32,826 nt of DNA from an uncultured Clostridia bacterium. Lineage in GTDB: Bacteria; Bacillota; Clostridia; Oscillospirales; Acutalibacteraceae. The stretch lies in the NCBI GenBank assembly GCA_944380795.1, contig CALWIS010000010.1, forward strand, positions 1 through 32,826, written 5' to 3'. Every line of letters begins with the position of its first letter. Position 1 is the stretch's first letter. Below the pieces are notes generated by a model that saw only the letters and a program-made list of their open reading frames with translations, was not told the DNA's origin and did no database searches. Both the position numbers and the translations under genes were made by a program. Positions 8,501 to 16,651 of the stretch are shown here, one piece after another.

Positions 8501-8807
8501 CCCTGATTCTTTGGGGCAGGAATATGTTCGGGTCACACAAGAAGAATGCCCCCGCACCCCAGCTTTGTTGGCTACCCGGGGAAGAGCTGTTTCTATGCTC
8601 CGCATTATCTCTGCTTGCATCCGTACCCGCAGCAACCTAACATTGGCTGCTGTTTTGCAGTCTGTATCGGTAATCTTAGGATTTGTGCTGGTGGCTTTTA
8701 TGGCCTGCTATTCCGGGCTGCAACAGCTTACCACCCTTTCTTTGATTCTCTATGAAGTATTTTGGAGCTTTGTGATTCTCTTCTTCCCCAGACTGCACAA
8801 ACCATAA
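5583..8807 (+). CDS. Large membrane protein: disordered N-terminus plus degenerate P-type ATPase-like C-terminus
   Basis: This protein has up to 1074 residues. Residues 1 to about 430 are hydrophilic, rich in P, E, A, Q and T, with imperfect repeats of the AAAPVQEEPA type. A charged helix (about 440-480, EKEEEARRRKKKYMKMKQQK) precedes membrane segments at about 520-540, 560-590, 596-645 and 715-770. The following soluble part lines up with P-type ATPases: LDAQDLYPKG where DKTGTLTEG is expected (D798 kept, KTGT lost), GHRVLIGNRDLL at about 871-882 like the nucleotide-domain GxxVxxGN motif, and VHTCDPN (D951) where TGDN is expected. Two membrane segments close the protein (1018-1070). ATP-driven transport is therefore unlikely; a pseudoenzyme or scaffold role is inferred. 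The start is GTG 5583 (AAGGAA very close) or ATG 5595. It is probably co-transcribed with rlmB and the next gene. Confidence 0.75.
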   Translation: MNSFMEDKNRSNEQMLEEILQEAHTLRESHKTAETAETESPPQSPETMGQAEKGKKQRKWPFGRRDRHYAVEEPDETEDIYYGLQLKPIEEFQKDMQDTGEQPLTPNQPTEEYSFLFDNSPEGELDEEIANRFRELHNDRRRRVKEALESEGLDFHQVVSEFGAIQPLPKKTGVDHGKEIFSVSPGAKTQSPEISAPSSVSKEPPTGSLPDTDAKTATTEVPIARPSLGVLKPDDDEFTVDAILAQVREKNLRTVRAQTPPVDSQQEPVPVKDESLPSTSSASQPTVQAVSTVQKEVAEPKTAAQTTTSAQEEPVDSKSAAEAAAPVQEEPAQTQDAVKNTVSPVEEAPANSQPAAKAAAPVQEAAAKHQPATKTEAPAKKEASSSKEEPAPSEPNPFVDETPRQPKMPREAREGPSYAPHTKPVHLMDMNVLDFALREEAKFYEEQVQKEKEEEARRRKKKYMKMKQQKALEKGFALNGEEPQEDSPEEPQEPEEELEDFNSPSDAPSVSHDLWAGMRELILRVLVTGLCTGLLGLFGLMGEFNNLFNWDLSKEITTAAYMALNVIFLLLSMGFCFRMIGSGLMALIKFRANSDSALSLASIAALIQAVYACFFPEEVMSGSLHLYSVLASGALFLNSVGKLVMIRRIWNNFRFVSSRESKYAVQLYDDYNTSLKLARDCVMDSPVIAYQQKADFLSRFLQYSYEPDPLENNSQILAPIGFIASLALCGATLMISHSASQAISAFAAASCICVPFTGLLGGNLLLKKLSALAKKCGAMAVGYPAVEKFSSVNAVMLDAQDLYPKGTVVLGGIKTFGNQRIDEAILEATSLMCAAGGPLVSIFDQIIQSRREILPKADKPVYEDERGLTGWVSGHRVLIGNRDLLAAHHIDPPSREFENKYTAGGKKAAYLAVGGQLVAMFLLTYRSDSRRARELQRLETNGVSLIVHTCDPNITSSFLANAFGLDPHSIRVLPDSLGQEYVRVTQEECPRTPALLATRGRAVSMLRIISACIRTRSNLTLAAVLQSVSVILGFVLVAFMACYSGLQQLTTLSLILYEVFWSFVILFFPRLHKP

Positions 8808-8834
8808 CCGGGCTTTGCCTTTGGAGGGATTTCT

Positions 8835-9485
8835 TTGCTGTTTCAACGATACGCTGGCTCCCATATGCTGCGCCGGATTCTCGGGATGCTGGTTTCGGTA
8901 TTCTTTATGGGCGCCACCCTTTCCATACTAATTCGGGTGCAACTTGGCACCGACCCCTGTTCCTGTATGAATCTGGGATTTTCCCGAATTACAGGTATCA
9001 GCTTTGGTACGTGCCAGCTCACCTTTAATCTCTTACTGGCCTTGGTAGTGCTTTTAACTAACCGGCACATGATTGGCCTAGGTACCTTAGGCAATATGGT
9101 ACTGGTAGGCTATGTTTCCGATTTCTTTACCTGGATCTGGAATCAATGCTTGCCTCCGGTAGAATCATGGGGTTTGCCTATACGGGTAGGGGTAATGATT
9201 CCTGTCCTGTTCTTGTTTGTGGCTGCTGCTGCGGCCTATATGACCGCCAATCTGGGCATGGCTCCCTATGACTGCATCCCGTTTTTGATCGTCAATCGCT
9301 GGCGGAAACTTCCATTTTTTGCGGTACGGGTCACTTGGGACGCTTTAGCAGTGCTGATCGGCTTTTTACTGGGCAGCACGGTAGGGGTAGTCACTGTCCT
9401 TATCGCCTTAGCTATCGGCCCCATTGTACCGTGGTTTGGACGGTTCTTTGCCCGCAGGATCTATAAGATTGATTCCATAGCTTAA
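8835..9485 (+). CDS. YczE/YyaS/YitT-type membrane protein
   Basis: This 216-residue integral membrane protein has five to six hydrophobic segments. It carries motifs recalled from the YczE/YyaS/YitT group: LGTDPCSCMNLGFSRITGIS near residue 37, GLGTLGNMVLVGYVSDFF at about 80-98, and the second-half echo NLGMAPYDCIPFLI, suggesting an internal duplication. The role of this family is not established. The start is TTG at 8835, supported by GGAGGG six bases upstream and by the lack of a better ATG nearby. It begins 27 bases after the previous gene and a strong terminator follows, so it closes the rlmB operon. Confidence 0.85.
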   Translation: MLFQRYAGSHMLRRILGMLVSVFFMGATLSILIRVQLGTDPCSCMNLGFSRITGISFGTCQLTFNLLLALVVLLTNRHMIGLGTLGNMVLVGYVSDFFTWIWNQCLPPVESWGLPIRVGVMIPVLFLFVAAAAAYMTANLGMAPYDCIPFLIVNRWRKLPFFAVRVTWDALAVLIGFLLGSTVGVVTVLIALAIGPIVPWFGRFFARRIYKIDSIA

Positions 9486-9502
9486 TATCTTCTTACACAT
9501 AA

Positions 9503-9551
9503 AAAATCCCCCTGATGTAATGTAGTTACTACATTACATCAGGGGGATTTT
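9503..9551. terminator. Strong bidirectional terminator
   Basis: A long perfect inverted repeat (arms AATCCCCCTGATGTAATGTA and its complement, minimal loop) is flanked by A-run and T-run. It separates the converging YczE-type gene and the chemotaxis receptor gene. Confidence 0.93.
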
Positions 9552-9579
9552 ACTTATCCGCTATTTTAGCAACACCTGT

Positions 9580-11391
9580 TTAGTATTTATCAGAGACATC
9601 GGATAAAGCAGGAGCAACGGGGGTCGCAGCAGTATATTCCGGATATTTCAAGCCTTGAGCCTGGTTATACTCATGAATCCCACGAAATTCTTCTGCATGA
9701 TCAAAGTCCAGTTCAAAACTAGAAACCAACTGCTGTAAAAGGTTGGCCTGCCCAGAAAGCTGTTCGCTGGCAGCTGCGCCTTCTTCTGCGGTAGCCGAGT
9801 TATTCTGTATCACACTGGAGATCTGGTCTACGCCCAAAGAAGTTTCTTTAATGGCAGTTTCCTGTATCTGGGAATTAACAGCAACTTTTTTGGCCTGCTC
9901 CGACAATTTCGTAATCACTTCATCTGCACGTGCCAAAGAAGCCGCAGTTTCGTCCGCAATTGACTTTCCGTTCCCCACTGCCACCAGTGCCTTGGAAATC
10001 AATTCGGAAGTATTCTTGGAGGCTTCTGCCGTGTTGGCAGCCAACCTGCGCACTTCATCTGCCACAACTGCAAAGCCCTTGCCTGCTATACCTGCTCTTG
10101 CAGCTTCTACCGCTGCATTCAATGCCAAAATATTGGTCTGGAATGCAATATCCTCAATGCTCTTAATAATTTTCCCAATCTCAGCGGAAGTGGAGTTGAT
10201 ATTGTCCATGGCAGCGAGCATATCCTGCATTTTCTGTGTGCTGAGCGTTACCTCTTCTACAGTTTTGTTTACACTCTCTTCCACTTCATTGATAGCGCGC
10301 GTATTTTCGCCCACTTCTTTTGAGATCTCGGATAGAGTGGCTGCCAATTCTTCCACACCGGAAGCCTGTTCTACAGCGCCTTGGCTCAGGGCCTGTGATG
10401 CATTGGAAATGTGCTCTGCCCCGCTGGATACTTCGCTGGAAGCGGTATACACCTGGCACATGATATCATTAAGCATTTTAATCAAATGATAAATAGAATC
10501 GCGAAGCAGGTGATATTCCCCTTGATACTGACTGTCATCTGTACTCTTGGCATTAAATCGGCCTTCAGATACCGCATTTAATCCCATCTGCAGATCTTCC
10601 GTAATAAATACAATACGCTGCATGACAGAAGTAATTTTCTTTGCAAGATCTCCGAATTCGTCATTGGATTTATAATTGACAGTAGCTTTCGCAAAGTCCC
10701 CTCGTGCCAAAGCCTCGGAGCCATCCAACAATTTTTTGACAGGCACCAAAATATACCGGAGCATCAAGCCAGTAAACATGATGACCAAAACTAAAGATAC
10801 TGCCAGAATCACAATAACGATGCAGATCGATATTGTACGAGTGCTTTTCACCATATTTTCCTGCGACATAGCAGTCTGATCGATCTTTTCGTTTAGAGCA
10901 ACAATCATATCTGCCGCTTCTATAAAAGCCGGATCATAAGTATTGGTATAAATATCATATGCCTGTTTGGCGGCCTCTTCATTATTAAGCTCTTGAGAAT
11001 ATTCCAAGATTTTAGAATTGCACTCCGATACTCCCTCTAGTTTTTCACGAATAGCCTGAATGTCCTCGGCATATTCCGGATCTAACTCCTCGATCTTATC
11101 CAAAGAATCAAAAAGGGCATCCCGATCGGCATTCATGGCATCCACAACGTGCTGGTAACCTTCAGGATCATTCTCAACAATTGAGTTAAGCAAATACCGT
11201 TGTACCGAGATCATATTTCTTCTGGCCAATCCGATTTCCTCTACCACTGGTACTATTTTTTCTGCATACTCTGTACTCTTTTTCGACATCATATTAGAAA
11301 CAGAAATAGAAGAAATTCCCAGTACCAGCAGCAGAAGAAAAATAGTGCCGTATGATATTAACAATTTCCATTTCAATTTTAAATTTTTCAA
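9580..11391 (-). CDS. Methyl-accepting chemotaxis protein
   Basis: This receptor of about 603 residues has an N-terminal membrane segment ([19 protein letters not shown]), an extracellular helical-bundle ligand domain of the 4HB type (roughly 35-190), a second membrane segment ([19 protein letters not shown]), a HAMP domain and a long cytoplasmic signalling coil. The hairpin tip [18 protein letters not shown] is the CheA/CheW contact and is very conserved. No C-terminal CheR-docking pentapeptide is seen. An ATG lies at 11412 but has no ribosome site in front; AAAGGAG overlaps it and stands ten bases before TTG 11391, so TTG is preferred. The gene stands alone without other chemotaxis genes. 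Its leader is unusual: a consensus promoter, 19 CAGA repeats and two hairpins. The ligand is unknown. Confidence 0.93.
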   Translation of the reverse strand: MKNLKLKWKLLISYGTIFLLLLVLGISSISVSNMMSKKSTEYAEKIVPVVEEIGLARRNMISVQRYLLNSIVENDPEGYQHVVDAMNADRDALFDSLDKIEELDPEYAEDIQAIREKLEGVSECNSKILEYSQELNNEEAAKQAYDIYTNTYDPAFIEAADMIVALNEKIDQTAMSQENMVKSTRTISICIVIVILAVSLVLVIMFTGLMLRYILVPVKKLLDGSEALARGDFAKATVNYKSNDEFGDLAKKITSVMQRIVFITEDLQMGLNAVSEGRFNAKSTDDSQYQGEYHLLRDSIYHLIKMLNDIMCQVYTASSEVSSGAEHISNASQALSQGAVEQASGVEELAATLSEISKEVGENTRAINEVEESVNKTVEEVTLSTQKMQDMLAAMDNINSTSAEIGKIIKSIEDIAFQTNILALNAAVEAARAGIAGKGFAVVADEVRRLAANTAEASKNTSELISKALVAVGNGKSIADETAASLARADEVITKLSEQAKKVAVNSQIQETAIKETSLGVDQISSVIQNNSATAEEGAAASEQLSGQANLLQQLVSSFELDFDHAEEFRGIHEYNQAQGLKYPEYTAATPVAPALSDVSDKY

Positions 11392-11487
11392 AATTGCTGA
11401 TCTCCTTTTCATAATTATTGTATAATTATTATTTGGGGAATTACTTGATTTACAACAACTTCATCACCTCATTAGAGTAATATGTAC

Positions 11488-11521
11488 AAAAATACCCTTT
11501 TCTGGTTCGGAGAAAAGGGTT
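11488..11521 (-). terminator. Terminator-like hairpin inside the chemotaxis receptor leader
   Basis: On the minus strand ACCCTTTTCT pairs with AGAAAAGGGT around CCGAACC, then ATTTTT follows. It lies about 97 bases before the TTG start and downstream of the consensus promoter at 11650-11678. It could end a short RNA of about 155 bases or act as an attenuator. Confidence 0.7.
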
Positions 11522-11552
11522 AAATTATCTTGTTGTTAAATTTGGGTATGCC

Positions 11553-11645
<93 letters not shown>

Positions 11646-11649
11646 ACAG

Positions 11650-11678
11650 ATTATACAGGCAAATTGCTCCATTGTCAA
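11650..11678 (-). promoter_or_regulatory. Consensus sigma-A promoter of the chemotaxis receptor leader
   Basis: TTGACA (11673-11678) and TATAAT (11650-11655) match the consensus perfectly with a 17-base spacer, reading leftward. Transcription would start near 11643, at the first CAGA unit. Confidence 0.9.
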
Positions 11679-12007
11679 TCTCCTTTTCGCAAAATTCACA
11701 AATTGTTTATTGGTTTTCCGCCTAGAACTCTGATATCCTCATAAACAGATATAACAGAACACTATTTACCGATTATATATTCAACCTTATTTTAAGAAAA
11801 ATTAAGAGGAAAGTTAAAAAAATTTTTACAATATAAGAATTCAATTAATCTCCCTAAAATCCAAGGTTTGGTTTTGTGCATTTTTTACTCTTTAATTCTC
11901 AGTTAGAAAAATTGCCTATAGTAAATGCTCATCAATCAGCAAATGAGCAAAACGCCTAGTAAATACAATTTAAATTTATATATATTATTTAAAATGCAAA
12001 TTACCAG
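11679..12007. other. AT-rich intergenic stretch without a recognised gene
   Basis: No supported coding region was found. A short hairpin (GCTCAT/ATGAGC, about 11927-11949) is flanked by related sequences GCCTATAGTAAAT and GCCTAGTAAAT, and an AT palindrome-like run lies near 11969-11993. Base composition is far lower in GC than the flanking genes. Confidence 0.5.
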
Positions 12008-12036
12008 TTGTAATATCTGTAAAAGTGCGATATAAT
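12008..12036 (+). promoter_or_regulatory. Promoter of the EF-G-like gene
   Basis: TTGTAA (12008-12013) and TATAAT (12031-12036) have a 17-base spacer, giving a leader of about 165 bases before the ATG at 12207. Confidence 0.7.
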
Positions 12037-12144
12037 TATCAAGAAATTCGCAATCTGAATTGTTACATTTTAACGGACAATCTGTATTTCTTTAATCCTA
12101 ATAAACTGGAAGAAGATTGCCGTTATTATCCGCGGGTTTCCGGA

Positions 12145-12182
12145 CGGGAAAAAGTTCCCGCCGCGCCGCAGTTTATGCGGCG
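12145..12182 (+). promoter_or_regulatory. Two tandem hairpins in the leader of the EF-G-like gene
   Basis: CGGGAA-AAAG-TTCCCG (12145-12160) and CGCCGCA-GTTTA-TGCGGCG (12164-12182) are perfect stems just ahead of the ribosome site GGAAGGAG (12188-12195). No T-run follows, so they are not terminators. They may set mRNA stability or translation. Confidence 0.5.
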
Positions 12183-12206
12183 AATATGGAAGGAGTGTTC
12201 TGGCAC

Positions 12207-14279
12207 ATGAAAGTCTATGAAGCAAAAAATATTATCAACCTGGCTTTGGCCGGCCACAGCGGCGCGGGCAAAACCTCTCTGGCAGAAGCTATGCTGTATC
12301 TGGCCGGGGCTTCCGACAGACGGGGAAAGATAGGGGATGGCAACACGGTGTGCGATTACGATCCCGAAGAAGTTCGCCGTAAGTCCTCCGTATCCGCTGC
12401 TGTGGCGCCTTTTGAATGGAAAAACCACAAGATCAATCTTTTGGATGCCCCCGGCCTGTTTGATTTTGAGAGCGGCCTTTGTGAGGCTGTTCGCGCTGCC
12501 GATACCGTGTTGATTGCCGTTTCCGGCAAATCCGGTGTTGCCGTGGGCACCGAAAAGGCTTTTGCCGCCGCCCAGAAGCGCGGCTTGGCAAAAATGATTT
12601 TTGTCAATGGCCTGTGCGATGAAAGCGCCCGTTTCTATCGGGTGTTTGAAGACCTGAAATCCAGCTTTGGCCCCTCTGTCTGCCCAGTGGTGGTGCCCTA
12701 TATCGTAGATGGTCAGGCCAATATCTATGTGAATATTCTGGAATACAAAGCCTATGACTATTCCGACGGCAAGCCGGTGGTAGTCCCTATGCCCGATATG
12801 GGCGATCGTCTGGAAGGCTTGCGCACCGCTATTTATGAGGCCGTAGCCGAAACCAGCGACGAAATGTTTGAGAAATACTTTTCCGGCGAACCCTTCACCC
12901 CGGAAGAGGTCATTGTGGGCATCAGCAAGGGCGTGAAGAACGGTACCATTACCCCTGTGTTCTGCGGCGACGCTATGCTCATGCGGGGCATGGAACAGTT
13001 TATGGATGGCCTCACCTGGCTGGCACCCAAGGCCGACGAAAAGGCCGCCGAACTGGCGGTGGATGTAGACGGCAACCCGGTGGAGCTTTCCGTCAATGAG
13101 GACGCCGCCACTGCTGCTATTGTATTCAAGACGGTAGCTGACCCCTTTATCGGCCGTCTTTCCTACATAAAAGTTATCTCCGGCAAGGTTTCCACCGAAA
13201 CGCCTCTGCTGAATATGCGTACCGGAGAAACCGAGCGTATCGGTAAAGTCGTTATGATGTGCGGCAAAAAGCAGGAGGACGTGAAGTACATTCCCGCCGG
13301 CGATATCGGTGCCATCCCCAAGCTCAACGGCACTCTCACCGGCGATACCCTGTGTTCTCCCGCCCGCAAGGTTATGCTGGAAGGCATCGAATATCCCAAC
13401 GCCACCCTCTCCATGGCTATCCTGCCCAAGAAGAAAGGCGAAGAGGATAAGGTGGCCCAGGGCATCTTCCGTTTGATGGAAGAAGATCCGGCTATCCGTT
13501 TCGTCAACAACACCGAAACCCATCAGATGGTGGTGTCCGGTTTGGGCGAGCAGCATCTGGATGTTCTGGTCTCCCGTTTGAAGAGCAAATTCGGCGTAGA
13601 AGTCACGCTGGAAAAGCCCCGTGTGGCTTACCGCGAGACCATCCGCAAAAAGGTACAGGTACAGGGACGCCACAAAAAGCAGACCGGTGGTCACGGCCAG
13701 TTCGGCGACGTGTGGATCGAGTTTGAGCCCTGCGACTGCGAAGGATTGGAATTCGGCGAGCGTGTGGTAGGCGGCGCTGTTCCCAAGGGCTTCTTCCCGG
13801 CGGTGGAAAAAGGCCTGCGGGAATGCATCAACAAGGGTCCTCTGGCCGGGTATCCGGTGGTGGGTCTCAAGGCTACCCTGTATGACGGCTCCTACCATCC
13901 GGTGGATTCCTACGAAATGTCCTTTAAGATGGCGGCTACTCTGGCTTATAAGGCCGGTATGCCCCAGGCCAATCCGGTACTGCTGGAACCCATCGGCACC
14001 CTGATGGCAACCGTGCCCGACGCCAACATGGGAGATATTATGGGCGAGGTCAACAAGCGCCGCGGCCGTGTGCTGGGCATGGAGCCCGCCGGCGACGGGA
14101 TGCAGACGGTTCAGGCCGATGTTCCCATGGCGGAGATGCACGATTTCTCCACCTATGTCCGCCAGGTGACCCAGGGCAGAGGAAGCTATACCTTTGAGTT
14201 TGCCCGGTATGAGGAAGCCCCTGCACAGGTGTCTGCTAAGGTCATCGAAGAGGCAAAGGCAATGGGTCAAGTAGAGTAA
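12207..14279 (+). CDS. EF-G-like translational GTPase (EF-G2 type)
   Basis: This 690-residue protein has the full EF-G order: GTP-binding domain, beta-barrel domain II (about 310-395), domains III-V. G1 is intact (GHSGAGKT, 16-23). G3 reads DAPGLFDF (80-87) where EF-G has DTPGHVDF, so the catalytic histidine is replaced by L84. G4 reads NGLCD (134-138) in place of NKxD. Those changes mark it as the EF-G-like paralogue group and not the housekeeping translocase, which sits with ribosomal protein genes in most bacteria. The domain IV signature GGHGQFGDVWIEFEP is kept, so ribosome binding is plausible. GGAAGGAG ten bases upstream selects ATG 12207; an upstream in-frame extension from 12117 crosses the leader hairpins and is rejected. 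The biological role of these paralogues is not settled. Confidence 0.9.
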   Translation: MKVYEAKNIINLALAGHSGAGKTSLAEAMLYLAGASDRRGKIGDGNTVCDYDPEEVRRKSSVSAAVAPFEWKNHKINLLDAPGLFDFESGLCEAVRAADTVLIAVSGKSGVAVGTEKAFAAAQKRGLAKMIFVNGLCDESARFYRVFEDLKSSFGPSVCPVVVPYIVDGQANIYVNILEYKAYDYSDGKPVVVPMPDMGDRLEGLRTAIYEAVAETSDEMFEKYFSGEPFTPEEVIVGISKGVKNGTITPVFCGDAMLMRGMEQFMDGLTWLAPKADEKAAELAVDVDGNPVELSVNEDAATAAIVFKTVADPFIGRLSYIKVISGKVSTETPLLNMRTGETERIGKVVMMCGKKQEDVKYIPAGDIGAIPKLNGTLTGDTLCSPARKVMLEGIEYPNATLSMAILPKKKGEEDKVAQGIFRLMEEDPAIRFVNNTETHQMVVSGLGEQHLDVLVSRLKSKFGVEVTLEKPRVAYRETIRKKVQVQGRHKKQTGGHGQFGDVWIEFEPCDCEGLEFGERVVGGAVPKGFFPAVEKGLRECINKGPLAGYPVVGLKATLYDGSYHPVDSYEMSFKMAATLAYKAGMPQANPVLLEPIGTLMATVPDANMGDIMGEVNKRRGRVLGMEPAGDGMQTVQADVPMAEMHDFSTYVRQVTQGRGSYTFEFARYEEAPAQVSAKVIEEAKAMGQVE

Positions 14280-14295
14280 CACTCCCTCCATATAT

Positions 14296-14335
14296 ACAAA
14301 GCCCCGGAAGGCGAGCAAACCTTCCGGGGCTTTGT
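14296..14335. terminator. Bidirectional terminator
   Basis: ACAAAGCCCCGGAAGG pairs with CCTTCCGGGGCTTTGT across an eight-base loop. It separates the converging EF-G-like and Prp-type genes and its right arm touches the Prp gene's stop. T-runs are short on both sides. Confidence 0.85.
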
Positions 14336-14682
14336 TATGGGTTGGGAGCGCTCCATAATTCCGATTCCAGCACCACATAGGCTGGATATTGCCGTGCCAG
14401 CAGACGAAACCCTTGCTCCGCACTTTCCAGCAGTGTGGAAAGGCGCTCCAACCCGGAGAGGGTAGGAGCCGCCTGTATTTCCAGCCATCCCGGCTCCTGC
14501 CGGATGGAAAGAAGCCGAAGAGTTCCTCGTGCTTCTTCCTTTTGCAGGCAGGCAGACAGCGTCAGAGCCAAAGCAGAAGCCCCGGCGCACACAATGTCTT
14601 TTCCGGCAGGGGCAAACCCTGCATGGCCCTGGATGCACACCCAGAACCTTCCCTCCCGGTGAGAAAAAGATACCCGTATCAA
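14335..14682 (-). CDS. Prp-family cysteine protease, phage-associated
   Basis: This 115-residue protein fits the Prp (DUF464) family, whose Firmicute member trims the N-terminus of ribosomal protein L27. The catalytic pair is visible as H20 (QGHAG) and C32 (DIVCAGASAL), spaced 12 residues apart as in the characterised enzyme. Here it is not between rplU and rpmA. Its start overlaps the stop of the portal gene by four bases, so it is coupled to a phage structural gene. A role as a capsid-maturation protease is therefore a reasonable inference. Whether the host carries a second, ribosomal Prp cannot be seen from here. Confidence 0.8.
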   Translation of the reverse strand: MIRVSFSHREGRFWVCIQGHAGFAPAGKDIVCAGASALALTLSACLQKEEARGTLRLLSIRQEPGWLEIQAAPTLSGLERLSTLLESAEQGFRLLARQYPAYVVLESELWSAPNP

Positions 14683-16472
14683 GAAGCGGCCTCCTGTTCC
14701 TCTGCCGGGGAAGAAGGCGGTGTTTCCTGCTCTGGCTGGCTTGCCTTTTGAGAAGCGACCACCGCCCCAGCCAGTTGGGTAAGCTGCTGCTGCATCTGGG
14801 TAAGCTGTTGTTGCAGCTGTAAATTCTGAGAGACGGACTTTTTCACCATTTCCTTCCCCTCAAAATCCATCATCTCCAAAGCCGTCATCGCCTGTTCCCC
14901 CATATCCGGGCGGAAAAAGCCCATGGTATACAGTTCCTTGGCCAGCTCGTTCTGAGCGGCCCGGCTAAAGGGGGAGGATTTCTGGCTGGTGACCCGAATA
15001 TCAAAAACAGGGAGCCGGTTGCCCAAATCCAGCCCATAGGCCTCCCCCTGGGATTGGGGCAGCAGCGCCCGGTTATCCAAATACCGGAAAGCCACCCCGT
15101 CCTCCCCGGAAATACGGAAGCATCGGGGCTCGGTGTAAAACTGGCGAATCAACTCGATGCACAGGTAGTTCACCTGGGCAAAGGCCCGGTACCCGCCTTT
15201 TATCATGTCTCGGGAAAGCTTGTTGCCTGCCTCCTGCAAGGCCGCAATCGCGCTGGCCGCGGTTACGCCGCCGCTGGTGCTTCCCTGGGAAAAATCCCGG
15301 TTGCCGCTGGTTTCCTTCAGCTCTTCGATTTTCTGGCTCAGGAGACTGGGCACCAGGCTGTCCATGGAGTCGATCTTCACCTCCCGGATGCTGTCCTCCC
15401 CCAGCCCGGAGCCTGCCACATGGATAAAATCCCGGCTCCAATCGGCAAATTCCTTTTCGTTCACCGAGCCGTTATCCCGGATAAAGTACCGCTTTCGGGA
15501 AGCCATGAGCGCATGACGCATGAGGGCCTGGTTCAGCCGGTCAATATACATCTGGCAGTCCTTCATCACGTCCACATAGCCAAACCCAGCAGGGGTGCCC
15601 TCATCAGGGAACAGCACGTCCGCCACAAAGGGATATTTGCCGTGGGCATACCAGCCGGTCTGCCGGAGTACGGGGTCGTTTTCACTGGCAAACAGCACGG
15701 TTTCATTGACGAACTTACAGTAATGGAGCAGGCCGTTTCTCTTATAGTACCAGTCCACCACCGCGGATTTTTCACTGGTATCCACGCTGTCGTCATACAG
15801 ATATCGCCCCATGTCCACGGTGGCGGTGTGCAGGGTGCCCCGGAGCTGAGGGTACTGCTCTTCCAAAACCTCATTGTCCATGAGCTCCACGGTAAACAGG
15901 TTGCGGCTGTCCTGGATATCCCCGATTCCCGGCTCCCAAAAGATATTCAGCATATCTACATGACGGATGTCGATGTCCCCCAGCCCGTTTCCCAGCTGAG
16001 GGTTCCAAAATACGCCGTAGATTCCGGTGCCGCTTTTCAGCTTTTTCCACCACACCTGGGAATAGGTATCCTCAAACCGGCTGCGCTCCAAAATGGCGGG
16101 CAGCACCGCACCCAGCACCCGGGCAGTGGCCTGGTCGCTTTCCTCCCGGGGCAGCACATTGGGCTCCGGGAAATTATCCATGGCGTCGGCGTGCTTGTTG
16201 GCAATGGAATTAAACAGCCAGCCCGAAGCCGGTTCTGGGTCTCCGGGGCGGGACTTTTTTCGGAACTGCTGCCAGTGGCGCATCTTAAACCACTGCTCGT
16301 TTTCGATGACCCGCTTTTCCAAATTGGCTTTTCCGGCCCGGTATTTCCTCAAAATCTCCCCAGCGGCGCGAATCTCCGGCGCACCGATGATCGGCGGCGG
16401 AGAAATATCAGGCCCCAGCTTCTGCCCATCATCCACAGGAAAAGCTTCCGGTTGTAAAGAAATCCGATCCAT
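14679..16472 (-). CDS. Phage portal protein (P22-like), orphan
   Basis: This 597-residue protein resembles P22-type portal proteins, the dodecameric ring through which DNA enters and leaves the capsid. Supporting segments are NEQWFKMRHWQQFRK and WLFNSIANKHADAMDNFPEP near the N-terminus, a FWEPGIGDIQDSRNLF stretch recalled from tailed-phage portals, a long helical crown and a Q-rich coiled C-terminus (LQQQLTQMQQQLTQLAG). ATG 16472 is chosen over an upstream in-frame ATG (16514) because AAGGAAGG lies just before it. The reading frame is intact, but no terminase, capsid, tail, integrase or attachment site is seen in the flanks. Codon use resembles the host's. It may be a phage remnant or a domesticated pair with the downstream protease gene. 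Confidence 0.85.
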   Translation of the reverse strand: MDRISLQPEAFPVDDGQKLGPDISPPPIIGAPEIRAAGEILRKYRAGKANLEKRVIENEQWFKMRHWQQFRKKSRPGDPEPASGWLFNSIANKHADAMDNFPEPNVLPREESDQATARVLGAVLPAILERSRFEDTYSQVWWKKLKSGTGIYGVFWNPQLGNGLGDIDIRHVDMLNIFWEPGIGDIQDSRNLFTVELMDNEVLEEQYPQLRGTLHTATVDMGRYLYDDSVDTSEKSAVVDWYYKRNGLLHYCKFVNETVLFASENDPVLRQTGWYAHGKYPFVADVLFPDEGTPAGFGYVDVMKDCQMYIDRLNQALMRHALMASRKRYFIRDNGSVNEKEFADWSRDFIHVAGSGLGEDSIREVKIDSMDSLVPSLLSQKIEELKETSGNRDFSQGSTSGGVTAASAIAALQEAGNKLSRDMIKGGYRAFAQVNYLCIELIRQFYTEPRCFRISGEDGVAFRYLDNRALLPQSQGEAYGLDLGNRLPVFDIRVTSQKSSPFSRAAQNELAKELYTMGFFRPDMGEQAMTALEMMDFEGKEMVKKSVSQNLQLQQQLTQMQQQLTQLAGAVVASQKASQPEQETPPSSPAEEQEAAS

Positions 16473-16577
16473 TTTATACCTTCCTTTCCGCCCTGTCCCA
16501 TTGGTTTTGGGCATGATAGGGCTGGCTTTATTGTAAAGAAGGGAAAAATAGATTGCTCCCCGGTTTTGGGGCTAAAA

Positions 16578-16607
16578 ATAAGAAAAAGGGCCCTTTTAAG
16601 GCCCTTT
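16578..16607 (-). terminator. Terminator for the malL transcript
   Basis: On the minus strand AAAGGGCC pairs with GGCCCTTT and is followed by TTCTTATTTTT. It stands downstream of malL and element copy 3 and upstream of the portal gene. Confidence 0.75.
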
Positions 16608-16651
16608 CAGACTGTCGATAAACCCACAAGGCTAAGAAAATTGCACAAATT

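Noticed and set aside
12025-12206. A 61-codon frame and an upstream in-frame extension before the EF-G-like gene
   Set aside because: They overlap the promoter -10 and the leader hairpins; GGAAGGAG before 12207 gives a better start and matches where the family homology begins.
12126-14423. A 765-codon open frame antisense to the EF-G-like gene
   Set aside because: It mirrors the coding strand of a clear GTPase; the protein is His/Gly-rich low-quality sequence with no family features, a by-product of GC-rich codon use.
15054-16457. A 467-codon open frame antisense to the portal gene
   Set aside because: It has no family features, while the opposite strand has a good start and a portal-like protein.
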